13,440 nucleotides of DNA, taken from NCBI GenBank assembly GCA_027030605.1, contig JALVEV010000074.1, positions 1-13,440 of the forward strand. The letters are read 5' to 3'. The notes beneath the pieces are model-generated. The model worked only from the letters and a program-made list of their open reading frames with translations. It was not told the origin of the DNA and searched no databases. Shown here one piece after another: positions 1 through 6,533 of this stretch (its first letter is position 1; every line of letters begins with the position of its first letter). A program made the position numbers and the translations under genes. The DNA comes from Campylobacteraceae bacterium. GTDB lineage: Bacteria; Campylobacterota; Campylobacteria; Campylobacterales; Sulfurovaceae.

Positions 1-230
1 TCAACCACTACTTTATCAAAAGATTTAAAAAGCTCTTTTGTTAAGCTCAATCTCTCCTCAGTAGTAAAATAAGATACTGTTTTAAAAGGGTTTAAAAAAG
101 TAGGAACTACGACTAATCGGTCTATCTTTAAAACTTTTAATGCCTCTTTGACCACGCTTTTATGTCCAAAGTGTGGAGGGTCGAAACTACCTCCAAAAAG
201 TGCAATGGTTTCTAACTTCTCTTTAAACAA
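1..230 (-). CDS. nadD: Nicotinate-nucleotide adenylyltransferase, N-terminal part (gene runs off the left edge)
   Basis: Reading the minus strand from 230 gives an open frame of about 76 residues that continues past position 1. It begins LFKEKLETIALFGGSFDPPH and carries GSFDPPHFGH, the nucleotide-binding signature (GSFDPxHxGH) of NadD/cytidylyltransferase-type nucleotidyltransferases. NadD adenylates nicotinate mononucleotide in the cytoplasm, the step before NAD synthetase. I chose the TTG at 230-228 because an AGAGG ribosome-binding site (242-238) lies seven bases upstream; the TTG one codon earlier (233) would be too close. The gene is divergent from gap, and adjacency of nadD to gap is what I recall from Campylobacter. 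The missing C-terminus cannot be judged. Confidence 0.9.
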   Translation of the reverse strand, partial: MFKEKLETIALFGGSFDPPHFGHKSVVKEALKVLKIDRLVVVPTFLNPFKTVSYFTTEERLSLTKELFKSFDKVVV

Positions 231-295
231 CAAATAACCTCTATTTATGTAACATATAAGCAATTTTAACATATTAAACTAAAGGGGTATATAAA
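231..295 (+). promoter_or_regulatory. Divergent nadD/gap intergenic region with candidate gap promoter and RBS
   Basis: This short AT-rich spacer must hold the start signals for both nadD (-) and gap (+). TATAAG at 255-260 is a reasonable -10 for gap, with a start near 267. No good -35 is visible, which is usual for sigma-70 promoters in this phylum. The gap ribosome-binding site AAAGGGG lies about nine bases before its ATG. For nadD I see only the AGAGG site; no -10 stands out. Confidence 0.4.
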
Positions 296-1294
296 ATGGC
301 TGTAAAAGTTGCAATCAATGGACTAGGACGAATAGGGAGATGTGTAGCAAGAATTATTGCTGATAGAGATGATATTGAGCTAGTAGCAGTTAATGCTAGT
401 GGAGCAGAGAATATTATTGAGTATGGATTAAAATATGATTCAGTTCATGGAACACGAAAAGATGTATCTGTAAAAGATGGATTTGTAAATATTGGGGATA
501 CAAAAGCAAAACTCTTTTCAGAGCGTGACCCTGCAAAGATTGGATTTGCTGATTGTGGAGCAGAGCTTGTTTTAGAGTGTACAGGAGCATTCTTAACAAA
601 AGAGTCTGTTCAGCCTTACCTTGACAATGGAATTAAAAAGGTAGTCTTCTCTGCTCCTGCAAAAGATGATACTGCTACCTTCGTCATTGGTGCAAATGAG
701 AGTGACTATGCAGGTCAAGCCATTGTCTCTAATGCCTCTTGTACCACCAATGGTCTAGCTCCTGTTGCTAAAGTTTTAGATGATGCCTTTGGAATTGAAT
801 CTGGACTTATGACTACTATTCACAGCTACACAGGTTCTCAACCTATCTTAGATTCAAAACATAAAAAAGACCCAAGAAAGGGTCGAAGTGGAGCTACAAA
901 CCTAGTACCAACAACTACAGGTGCAGCTAAAGCGATTGGAAAAGTTTTACCTAATTTAGCAGGAAAGATAAATGGTCAAGCGATTCGTGTTCCTACTCCT
1001 GATGTCTCTATGGTTGATTTAACAGTAAACCTTAAAAAAGAGGTAACAGTAGAGGAGGTACAACAAGCCTTTAAAGATGCAAGTGAAGGGTCTCATAAAG
1101 GTATATTGGGTGTTGACCTAGAGTATCGTGTCTCACAAGACTTTGTAGGTGAAGAGCAAAGTACCGTTGTAGCAATGGATACTATTCAAGTGATTGATGG
1201 CAATATGGTTAAAGTTTTATCTTGGTATGACAATGAGTGGGGTTACTCGGCTCGTCTTGTAGATATGGCTGTTCATGTAGCAAAAGGAGCCTAA
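296..1294 (+). CDS. gap: Glyceraldehyde-3-phosphate dehydrogenase, probably able to use NADP(H)
   Basis: This 332-residue protein has the normal GAPDH length. The Rossmann motif INGLGRIGR is at residues 7-15, the catalytic SNASCTTN at 145-152 with Cys149, and the activating His176 is in TTIHSYTG. It interconverts glyceraldehyde-3-phosphate and 1,3-bisphosphoglycerate in the cytoplasm. The Asp after Asn33 that binds the adenosine ribose in NAD-specific enzymes is Ala34 here (VAVNAS). The Leu-Pro pair at the second cofactor site is Ser187-Lys188. Bacillus GapB, a gluconeogenic NADP enzyme, also has NAS at the first site. I therefore infer NADP or dual use. pgk follows after one base, so the two are co-transcribed and probably coupled. 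Confidence 0.97.
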   Translation: MAVKVAINGLGRIGRCVARIIADRDDIELVAVNASGAENIIEYGLKYDSVHGTRKDVSVKDGFVNIGDTKAKLFSERDPAKIGFADCGAELVLECTGAFLTKESVQPYLDNGIKKVVFSAPAKDDTATFVIGANESDYAGQAIVSNASCTTNGLAPVAKVLDDAFGIESGLMTTIHSYTGSQPILDSKHKKDPRKGRSGATNLVPTTTGAAKAIGKVLPNLAGKINGQAIRVPTPDVSMVDLTVNLKKEVTVEEVQQAFKDASEGSHKGILGVDLEYRVSQDFVGEEQSTVVAMDTIQVIDGNMVKVLSWYDNEWGYSARLVDMAVHVAKGA

Positions 1295-1295
1295 G

Positions 1296-2489
1296 TTGAA
1301 AACAATTAAAGATATTGATATTGATGGGAAAAGAGTATTTATTCGTTGTGACTTTAATGTTCCCAAGGATGATGATGGAAACATTACTGATGACAGAAGA
1401 ATTCGTGGAGCATTACAGACCATTCGTTACTGTTTAGACCGTGACTGTAAAGTTATATTGGCTTCACACTATGAGCGTCCTGAACCTGGAAAATATGAAG
1501 AGAAGTTCTCACTTAAACCTGTAGCACAGAGACTCCATACTCTACTTAAACTTGCAGATAACATTACTCTTGCTAAAGATGTTGTAGGAGAGGATGCTAA
1601 AGCCAAAGCAAAGGCGCTTAGTGCTGGTGATGTATTGGTCTTAGAAAATCTACGTTATGAAGCTGGTGAGACCAAGAATGATGTTGAGTTTGCTAAAGAG
1701 TTAGCCTCTATGGTAGATGTCTATATTAACGATGCATTTGGTGCTTGTCATAGAGCTCATGCCTCTATTGATGCTATGGCTCGTCTTTTTGATAAAGATA
1801 CTAAAGCAGCAGGTTTTCTTCTTAACAAGGAGGTAACTTTTTTTGATAAAACCTTAGAGAACCCTATTCGTCCATTTGTCGCAGTAGTTGGTGGTTCAAA
1901 AGTTTCAGGTAAACTTGAAGCTCTACGACAACTACTTGACAAAGTAGATAAAGTGATTATTGGTGGAGGAATGGCATTTACTTTCCTCAAAGCTCAAGGG
2001 TACGAGATTGGGAACTCATTGGTAGAAGATGACCTACTTGATGAAGCACGAACAGTTATGATTAAAGCTAGAAAAAAAGGTGTAAAGTTCTACCTCCCTG
2101 TTGATGTAATTGTAGCTCCTGAGTTTTCAGAAAATACCCCTGTTAAGTTTGTAACTTTCCAAGAGATTCCAGAGGGCTGGATGGGACTAGATATTGGTCC
2201 TGCCTCTTCAAGACTCTTTAGAGAGGTACTATCTGATGCTCAAACCATTCTTTGGAATGGACCAATGGGTGTTTACGAAATGGAGAAGTTTGCTAAAGGA
2301 AGTATAAAGATGTCACACAACATTGCTGACACTCACGCAACAACCATTGTTGGTGGTGGAGATACAGCAGATGTTGCTCTAAGAGCAGGAGATGTTGATG
2401 AGATGACCTTTGTAAGTACAGGTGGTGGAGCAAGTCTTAACCTCTTAGAGGGTAAAACACTCCCAGGAATAGAAGCACTTAAAGCATAA
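1296..2489 (+). CDS. pgk: Phosphoglycerate kinase
   Basis: This 397-residue protein has the standard bacterial length. It transfers phosphate between 1,3-bisphosphoglycerate and ADP. Visible hallmarks are RCDFNVP near residues 17-23 (substrate-binding Arg and Asp-Asn), GGSKVSGK in the hinge/nucleotide region, WNGPMGVYE, GGGDTAD at 353-359 and TGGGASLNLLEGK at 375-387. The start codon is TTG at 1296, one base after the gap stop. Its ribosome-binding site AAAGGAG (1283-1289) lies inside the last gap codons, which indicates translational coupling. The gene ends just before an inverted-repeat element that separates it from tpiA. Confidence 0.97.
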   Translation: MKTIKDIDIDGKRVFIRCDFNVPKDDDGNITDDRRIRGALQTIRYCLDRDCKVILASHYERPEPGKYEEKFSLKPVAQRLHTLLKLADNITLAKDVVGEDAKAKAKALSAGDVLVLENLRYEAGETKNDVEFAKELASMVDVYINDAFGACHRAHASIDAMARLFDKDTKAAGFLLNKEVTFFDKTLENPIRPFVAVVGGSKVSGKLEALRQLLDKVDKVIIGGGMAFTFLKAQGYEIGNSLVEDDLLDEARTVMIKARKKGVKFYLPVDVIVAPEFSENTPVKFVTFQEIPEGWMGLDIGPASSRLFREVLSDAQTILWNGPMGVYEMEKFAKGSIKMSHNIADTHATTIVGGGDTADVALRAGDVDEMTFVSTGGGASLNLLEGKTLPGIEALKA

Positions 2490-2491
2490 TT

Positions 2492-2593
2492 TGTAGGGTG
2501 TAGTCCCCGACTACACCGTCAAATATAAACGGAAATACTTATAATATTTCAAATACAATAAAACGGTGTAGTAGTCGGGGACTACACCCTACA
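2492..2593. repeat. Paired REP-like inverted-repeat element between pgk and tpiA (copy 1)
   Basis: The left arm (2492-2519) and right arm (2563-2593) are inverted copies: 23 perfect base pairs (2492-2514 with 2571-2593), then five more (ACCGT/ACGGT) after a three-base GTA bulge at 2568-2570. The left arm also folds alone as GGTGTAGTC-CCC-GACTACACC (2497-2517). The layout is therefore two small hairpins facing each other across an AT-rich 43-base linker, as in BIME-type repeats. The linker holds a TATAAT at 2540-2545 that could act as a tpiA promoter. A related element lies just after tpiA. No poly-T tail follows, so this is not a standard terminator. Confidence 0.85.
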
Positions 2594-2607
2594 GAAAAAG
2601 GAGTCCA

Positions 2608-3303
2608 ATGATATACGCAGCAAATTTTAAAACCAACCATACAAGAGAGACAACAAGAGAGTATCTAACAAAACTTCAACTTCAACTCTTCAAAAAAAAT
2701 CCAAACGATAAGGTCTATGTTTTTCCACCTCTTACAGCCCTAGATGACTACCAAAGTAACGATGTAACTATTGGTGTACAAAATGCTTATCCTGTTAAAA
2801 ACGGTGCATTTACAGGAGAGGTTGGCTTAGAGCAACTTGCAGAGTTTAATATTAACACCATTTTAATTGGTCACTCTGAAAGACGTGATATTTTAGGTGA
2901 GTCACAAGAGTTTATAGCCAAAAAGTTTGACTTTTTTAAAGAGCAAGGTTTTGAGATTATCTACTGTATTGGTGAGTCTTTAGAGATTAGAGAGCAAGGA
3001 CTTGATGCTGTTATGGAACATTTGGTTTCACAATTTGAGGGGATTGACACTACTTATGATAACTTTGTAGTAGCCTATGAGCCTATTTGGGCAATTGGAA
3101 CAGGACGAACAGCTTCTGTTGAAGAGATTACTCAGACACATAATGCTCTTAAAAAAGTCGTAGATAAACCTCTTCTTTATGGTGGTTCTGTAAAAGGTTC
3201 AAATATTAAAGAGATAGCAGAGATTGAAAATGTAGATGGTGTTTTAGTTGGTGGTGCTTCGCTTAAGACAGATACTTTCTTAGAGCTAGTTTTACACTCA
3301 TAA
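2608..3303 (+). CDS. tpiA: Triosephosphate isomerase
   Basis: This 231-residue protein is a little shorter than the usual 245-255, like other epsilonproteobacterial forms I recall. It interconverts dihydroxyacetone phosphate and glyceraldehyde-3-phosphate. Asn6 and Lys8 (NFKTN) form the phosphate/transition-state site, His89 lies in LIGHSERR, the catalytic Glu158 is in VAYEPIW, and the mobile loop IWAIGTG is at 160-166. The C-terminal phosphate-binding strands are LYGGSVKGSN and GVLVGGASL. The RBS AAGGAG (2598-2603) sits four bases before ATG, immediately outside the right arm of the upstream repeat. Related inverted repeats flank the gene on both sides, which is unusual within a glycolytic operon. 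Confidence 0.96.
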   Translation: MIYAANFKTNHTRETTREYLTKLQLQLFKKNPNDKVYVFPPLTALDDYQSNDVTIGVQNAYPVKNGAFTGEVGLEQLAEFNINTILIGHSERRDILGESQEFIAKKFDFFKEQGFEIIYCIGESLEIREQGLDAVMEHLVSQFEGIDTTYDNFVVAYEPIWAIGTGRTASVEEITQTHNALKKVVDKPLLYGGSVKGSNIKEIAEIENVDGVLVGGASLKTDTFLELVLHS

Positions 3304-3306
3304 TTC

Positions 3307-3387
3307 GTAGGGTACGTTTCCTAACATACCGTCAAAATAAAATCCAAAATGATAAAACGTTTCAAATGTTAGGAAACGCACCCTACA
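3307..3387. repeat. Paired REP-like inverted-repeat element after tpiA (copy 2, diverged)
   Basis: GTAGGGTACGTTTCCTAACAT (3307-3327) pairs with 3366-3386 over 21 bases with a single mismatch. Outer ends (GTAGGGT ... ACCCTAC), the inner ACCGTCAAA after the left arm and ATAAAACG before the right arm match the element at 2492-2593, while the hairpin core differs (TTTCCTAAC instead of AGTCCCCGACT). It lies between the convergent genes tpiA and the small membrane-protein gene, so it may also act as a two-way transcription barrier. Confidence 0.8.
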
Positions 3388-3396
3388 ACAAATATT

Positions 3397-3723
3397 TTAC
3401 AACAACGGCAAATGCTCATTCCCTACCCAAACCAAAAGCAGATAAACTAGCATCGTTACCAAAGGTGCAACCAAAGCCAACCAAACAAATTTTCCTTTTA
3501 AAACATAGTAGATTGTAGCCCCATAAGCAAAAATAATCGCTACAATATGTGTTAAGAAAAGAGGAGCAATAGAACGCATAATATTTCCCATAATAGATAA
3601 ACTAATAACTACTAAAAGTAATAGAGAAGAGATAACTACTTTTTTAACATCTCCATCTCTTCTAAACATAATATAGATAAATGCTATAGTAATTAAAGGT
3701 AATAGAACTACTAAAAACTTCAT
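3397..3723 (-). CDS. Small four-helix inner-membrane protein of unknown function
   Basis: This 108-residue protein is almost entirely hydrophobic, with likely membrane segments near residues 2-20, 28-47, 53-75 and 79-101. Short positive loops occur at 21-28 (RRDGDVKK) and around 76-79. I do not recognise a named family and see no catalytic motif. Its ATG lies two bases after the argS stop codon and there is no strong separate ribosome-binding site, so it is probably translated by coupling as the last gene of the argS transcript. The gene's end faces tpiA across a palindromic element. No function can be inferred beyond membrane location. Confidence 0.75.
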   Translation of the reverse strand: MKFLVVLLPLITIAFIYIMFRRDGDVKKVVISSLLLLVVISLSIMGNIMRSIAPLFLTHIVAIIFAYGATIYYVLKGKFVWLALVAPLVTMLVYLLLVWVGNEHLPLL

Positions 3724-3725
3724 AA

Positions 3726-5426
3726 CTAAATCTTTTCAACAACCTCAATACCTAAAATCTCCAACCCTTTTTTAATAACAGCACCTGTCAATATAGAAAG
3801 TTGAAGACGGCTCATCTTAATATCCTCTTTGATATCCTCTTTTAAAATAGGATTTAACTCATAGAACTTCATAAAGAGCGTTACAAGGTCATAAAGGTAG
3901 GAAGTAATGGTGTGAGGTGTCGCTTCAATAGATGCTTTTATTAAAGTATCTTCAAACTTTAAAAGCATAACAGCTAAACGGTGCTCTATCTCATCACCAA
4001 TAATTATCTCTCCACTCACCTCTGCATTGTGTTTACGTAAAATCGACTGAATTCTAGCATAGGCATACTGCATATACAAAGAGGTATTCCCCTCAAATGA
4101 GAGCATCTTGTCCCAGTTGAAGATGTAGTTTGACTCACGGCTAATGCTCAAATCAGCATACTTTACAGCCCCAATACCAATGGCTTTTGCAACAGCATCT
4201 AACTCCTCATCGCTATGAACATCTCGGTCTTTAATAGCATCTTTTGCACGAACTACTGCCTCATCTAAAAGGTCAACAAGCTTAATGACTCCACCATCTC
4301 TAGTTTTAAATGGTTTTCCACCTTTATCCATCATAGTTCCAAAACCAATATGCTCTAAAGATACATCTTCTCCTACTAAACCTGCCATCTTAGCAATAGT
4401 AAAGACCTGTTTAAAGTGTTGAGCTTGTCTTGCATCAACCACATAACAGATACGTTTGGCTTGTAACACATTGGCTCTAAAGTAGAGTGCTGCCAAATCA
4501 GTTGTAGCGTACAAGAACCCACCATCACTCTTTTGTACAATAATTGGGTTCTCATCGCCCTCTAAAAAGACACACTCAGCACCATTAGAGGTGGTTGAGA
4601 TATTTTTCTCTTTAAGTCTCTCTATTATTTGTGGAAGTTGGTCATTATAGAAACTCTCAGCACGAACATCATCACGTGTTAGGTTAACCCCTAACTTCTC
4701 ATAAACCTCTTCACAGTGTCCTAATGAAGCGTTAATAAAGCTCTGCCAAAGCTCTAAGCAGTGTTCATCTCCACTCTGAATTTTCACCACATACTCACGA
4801 GCTTTATTGGCAAACGCTTCACTCTGGTCAAACCGAACTTTTGCATCTTTATAAAACTGCTCTAAATCTTTTAGCTCTTGGGTGTTTCCATCGGTATTTT
4901 GCTCTTCAAGGTAAGCAATAAGCATTCCAAACTGTGTACCCCAATCTCCAATGTGGTTTTGACGAATCACCTCATCACCCAAGAACTCTAAGAGTGTAGC
5001 AAGAGTATCACCAATGATTGTTGAACGCAGATGTCCCACATGCATCTGTTTTGCCATGTTTGGACCAGAGTAGTCAACCACTACACGTTTAGGCTCCTCT
5101 ACAAAACCTACCCCTACTCTTTTATCCTCTAAAATCTCTGTAGTAACTTCGGCTAACCACTCATTGTTCAACCAAATATTAATAAACCCAGGACCTGCCA
5201 CCTCAACTTTAGAGACCATACCTGTTGTATCAATATGCTCAACAACTTCACTTGCAATCTCTCTAGGATTACGCTTTAGCTCTTTTGCTAGTCTCATAAT
5301 ACCATTAAATTGGTAGTCTCCAAACTCGGGTTTGGTTGCATCTGAGATGACAATTTCATCGGCTTGAATGTTAGCACTCTTTAAGGCTTGTTCTATAATT
5401 TTACTAAGTTCTGATTTGATTTTCAT
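3726..5426 (-). CDS. argS: Arginyl-tRNA synthetase
   Basis: This 566-residue class I synthetase charges tRNA-Arg in the cytoplasm. The N-terminal additional domain (about 1-110) contains KPEFGDYQFN. The catalytic domain has SGPNMAKQMHVGHLRSTIIGD with the HIGH-equivalent HVGH at 129-132. The KMSKS region takes the usual degenerate ArgRS form (GGKPFKTRDGG). The C-terminal part, from about residue 450, is the helical DALR anticodon-binding domain (SLYMQYAYARIQSILRK onwards). Length is within the normal range. The start is the ATG at 5426, with a weak GGA a few bases upstream. Gene order gmk-tatA-argS matches what I recall for Campylobacter. A tRNA-Arg gene lies about 5 kb away in the same window. 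Confidence 0.96.
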   Translation of the reverse strand: MKIKSELSKIIEQALKSANIQADEIVISDATKPEFGDYQFNGIMRLAKELKRNPREIASEVVEHIDTTGMVSKVEVAGPGFINIWLNNEWLAEVTTEILEDKRVGVGFVEEPKRVVVDYSGPNMAKQMHVGHLRSTIIGDTLATLLEFLGDEVIRQNHIGDWGTQFGMLIAYLEEQNTDGNTQELKDLEQFYKDAKVRFDQSEAFANKAREYVVKIQSGDEHCLELWQSFINASLGHCEEVYEKLGVNLTRDDVRAESFYNDQLPQIIERLKEKNISTTSNGAECVFLEGDENPIIVQKSDGGFLYATTDLAALYFRANVLQAKRICYVVDARQAQHFKQVFTIAKMAGLVGEDVSLEHIGFGTMMDKGGKPFKTRDGGVIKLVDLLDEAVVRAKDAIKDRDVHSDEELDAVAKAIGIGAVKYADLSISRESNYIFNWDKMLSFEGNTSLYMQYAYARIQSILRKHNAEVSGEIIIGDEIEHRLAVMLLKFEDTLIKASIEATPHTITSYLYDLVTLFMKFYELNPILKEDIKEDIKMSRLQLSILTGAVIKKGLEILGIEVVEKI

Positions 5427-5481
5427 AAATATTCCGTAGATAATGTAGTATGTATTAATAATATAGACATAATATCACCAA

Positions 5482-5574
5482 TACTTCAAAGAGAAGAGTT
5501 TTTTTCTTTTTCATCCATCTGCAATAGCAGACGCTCAGCGTTTGAAAAAGGGAAAAACTCTTCTCTTTGAAGTA
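5482..5574. repeat. Large palindrome that can fold as a long helix with a three-way junction
   Basis: Bases 5482-5503 and 5553-5574 are a perfect 22-base inverted repeat (TACTTCAAAGAG...). Pairing continues without a break through two T-G wobbles (5504-5505 with 5551-5552) and eight Watson-Crick pairs (CTTTTTCA 5506-5513 with TGAAAAAG 5543-5550), giving 32 continuous pairs if the + strand is single-stranded or transcribed. The enclosed 29 bases form two adjacent hairpins, TCTGC-AATA-GCAGA (5518-5531) and CGCT-C-AGCG (5532-5540). It ends in TA on both sides and lies between tatA and argS. No T tract follows, so it is not a simple terminator. A small non-autonomous mobile element is the likeliest identity. 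Confidence 0.8.
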
Positions 5575-5590
5575 GTATCATCTTTATGCA

Positions 5591-5612
5591 TTCCCAACGA
5601 GGACGTTGGGAA
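5591..5612. repeat. REP-like hairpin downstream of tatA
   Basis: TTCCCAACG (5591-5599) and CGTTGGGAA (5604-5612) form a perfect nine-pair stem with loop AGGA. On the minus strand the context reads TCTCGTTCCCAACG then CGTTGGGAATGCA. This resembles a hairpin repeat I recall as widespread in proteobacterial genomes (TCTCGTTCCCACGC...GCGTGGGAATGC). It starts 12 bases after the tatA stop, the usual 3'-end position of REP sequences. It has no downstream T run on the minus strand, but could still stabilise the tatA transcript end. Confidence 0.7.
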
Positions 5613-5624
5613 CGAGAAAAAGCA

Positions 5625-5852
5625 TTAAGCTTGTTTAGTAGCCTCTTTACCTTCAGTAGCACTCTCTTTTGTTGACTCTTTAATCTCTTTTACAGAATCT
5701 TTAGCATCAGCTACTGTTTCGTCATCTTTTACAGCATTTTTAAAATCTTTAATACCTTTACCAAGACCCTTTGCTAACTCTGGTATCTTTTTACCCCCAA
5801 AAAGTAAGATAACCACTCCGACGATAACGGCTAATTCTATTCCACCTGGCAT
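5625..5852 (-). CDS. tatA: Twin-arginine translocase subunit TatA/E family
   Basis: This 75-residue protein has the TatA layout. A short N-terminal membrane helix (about residues 4-18) is followed by the FGGKKIPEL hinge (F18-G19 and P24 conserved), an amphipathic helix to about residue 42, and a charged Lys/Glu/Thr-rich tail. TatA forms the pore for export of folded proteins carrying RR signal peptides. The family distinction from TatE/TatB rests on length and the absence of the TatB Glu after the helix. The RBS AAAGGA sits about eight bases before the ATG. The gene is co-directional with gmk (73-base gap), which matches what I recall of Campylobacter gene order. tatB and tatC are not in the window. 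Confidence 0.92.
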   Translation of the reverse strand: MPGGIELAVIVGVVILLFGGKKIPELAKGLGKGIKDFKNAVKDDETVADAKDSVKEIKESTKESATEGKEATKQA

Positions 5853-5924
5853 ATTGTAAATCCTTTAATCTATGTTTCTTCACTTCAAAAGGAAGATTAT
5901 TTTCAAGATTATACTCTATTTTGG

Positions 5925-6533
5925 TTAATTATCCCAAGTTTTAACGAAATTTTCCAACTCTTGGCTACTTTGTTTCAATCTTGCAGCGTTCGCAATCGTA
6001 GCAAACTCTTTAGAGGCTTTTGGAATCTCATCGTTAATAATAACAAAATCAAACTCCTTTACTGCCTTAATCTCCTCTTTAGCATTCTCTAAACGACGCT
6101 CAATAATCGAAGTATCATCAGTTGCACGAGCATAGAGTCGTTTTTCAAGTTCACTCAATGTTGGAGGAGTAATAAAAGCAGAAGTTACATAGTCACCCAT
6201 CTTTGCACGAACTAAACGGTGTCCTTGAACATCAATATCAAAGATAACTAGTTTTCCCTCCTCTAGAGCCTCTTTTACAGGTTTTAATGAAGTTCCATAA
6301 TAGTTACCATGAACAGTAGCATACTCTAAAAAATCACCTGCTTTAATACCCTCTTCAAACGTTTCATGAGTTACAAAGTAGTAGTCAACTCCATCCTCTT
6401 CACCCTCTCTAGGCTTTCTAGTTGTTGTAGAGATAGAGAAGTAGTACTCCCCTATCTCATCACTTGCATGATTGATAATGGTACTTTTACCTGCCCCTGA
6501 AGGGCCAGAGAGAACAAGAATCGCTCCTTGCAT
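5925..6533 (-). CDS. gmk: Guanylate kinase
   Basis: This 202-residue protein phosphorylates GMP to GDP. The P-loop GPSGAGKS is at residues 10-17. The GMP-binding region STTTRKPREGEEDGVDYYF is nearly identical in form to the family pattern (TTRxPRxGExxGxDYxF). The IFDIDVQGHRLV segment corresponds to the conserved D-x-x-G strand, and the lid contains RLENAKEEI. Length is typical. Its ATG overlaps the stop of the upstream acidic-protein gene by one base (TAATG), so translation is probably coupled. Confidence 0.96.
   Translation of the reverse strand: MQGAILVLSGPSGAGKSTIINHASDEIGEYYFSISTTTRKPREGEEDGVDYYFVTHETFEEGIKAGDFLEYATVHGNYYGTSLKPVKEALEEGKLVIFDIDVQGHRLVRAKMGDYVTSAFITPPTLSELEKRLYARATDDTSIIERRLENAKEEIKAVKEFDFVIINDEIPKASKEFATIANAARLKQSSQELENFVKTWDN

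Noticed and set aside
414..599. Minus-strand frame inside gap, and similar frames inside pgk, ppaC, nnrS and the cytochrome gene
   Set aside because: All lie entirely within well-supported genes, have no ribosome-binding site and encode low-complexity shadow peptides.
2492..3387. CRISPR-like reading of the repeated GTAGGGT segments
   Set aside because: There are only two diverged copies 800 bases apart with a gene between them; the spacing and structure are those of inverted-repeat elements, not an array.
5482..5574. The large palindrome as a plain terminator for tatA or as a tRNA-like gene
   Set aside because: No T run follows on the minus strand. Although it folds with two inner hairpins, there is no T-loop, anticodon arm or CCA-compatible end.
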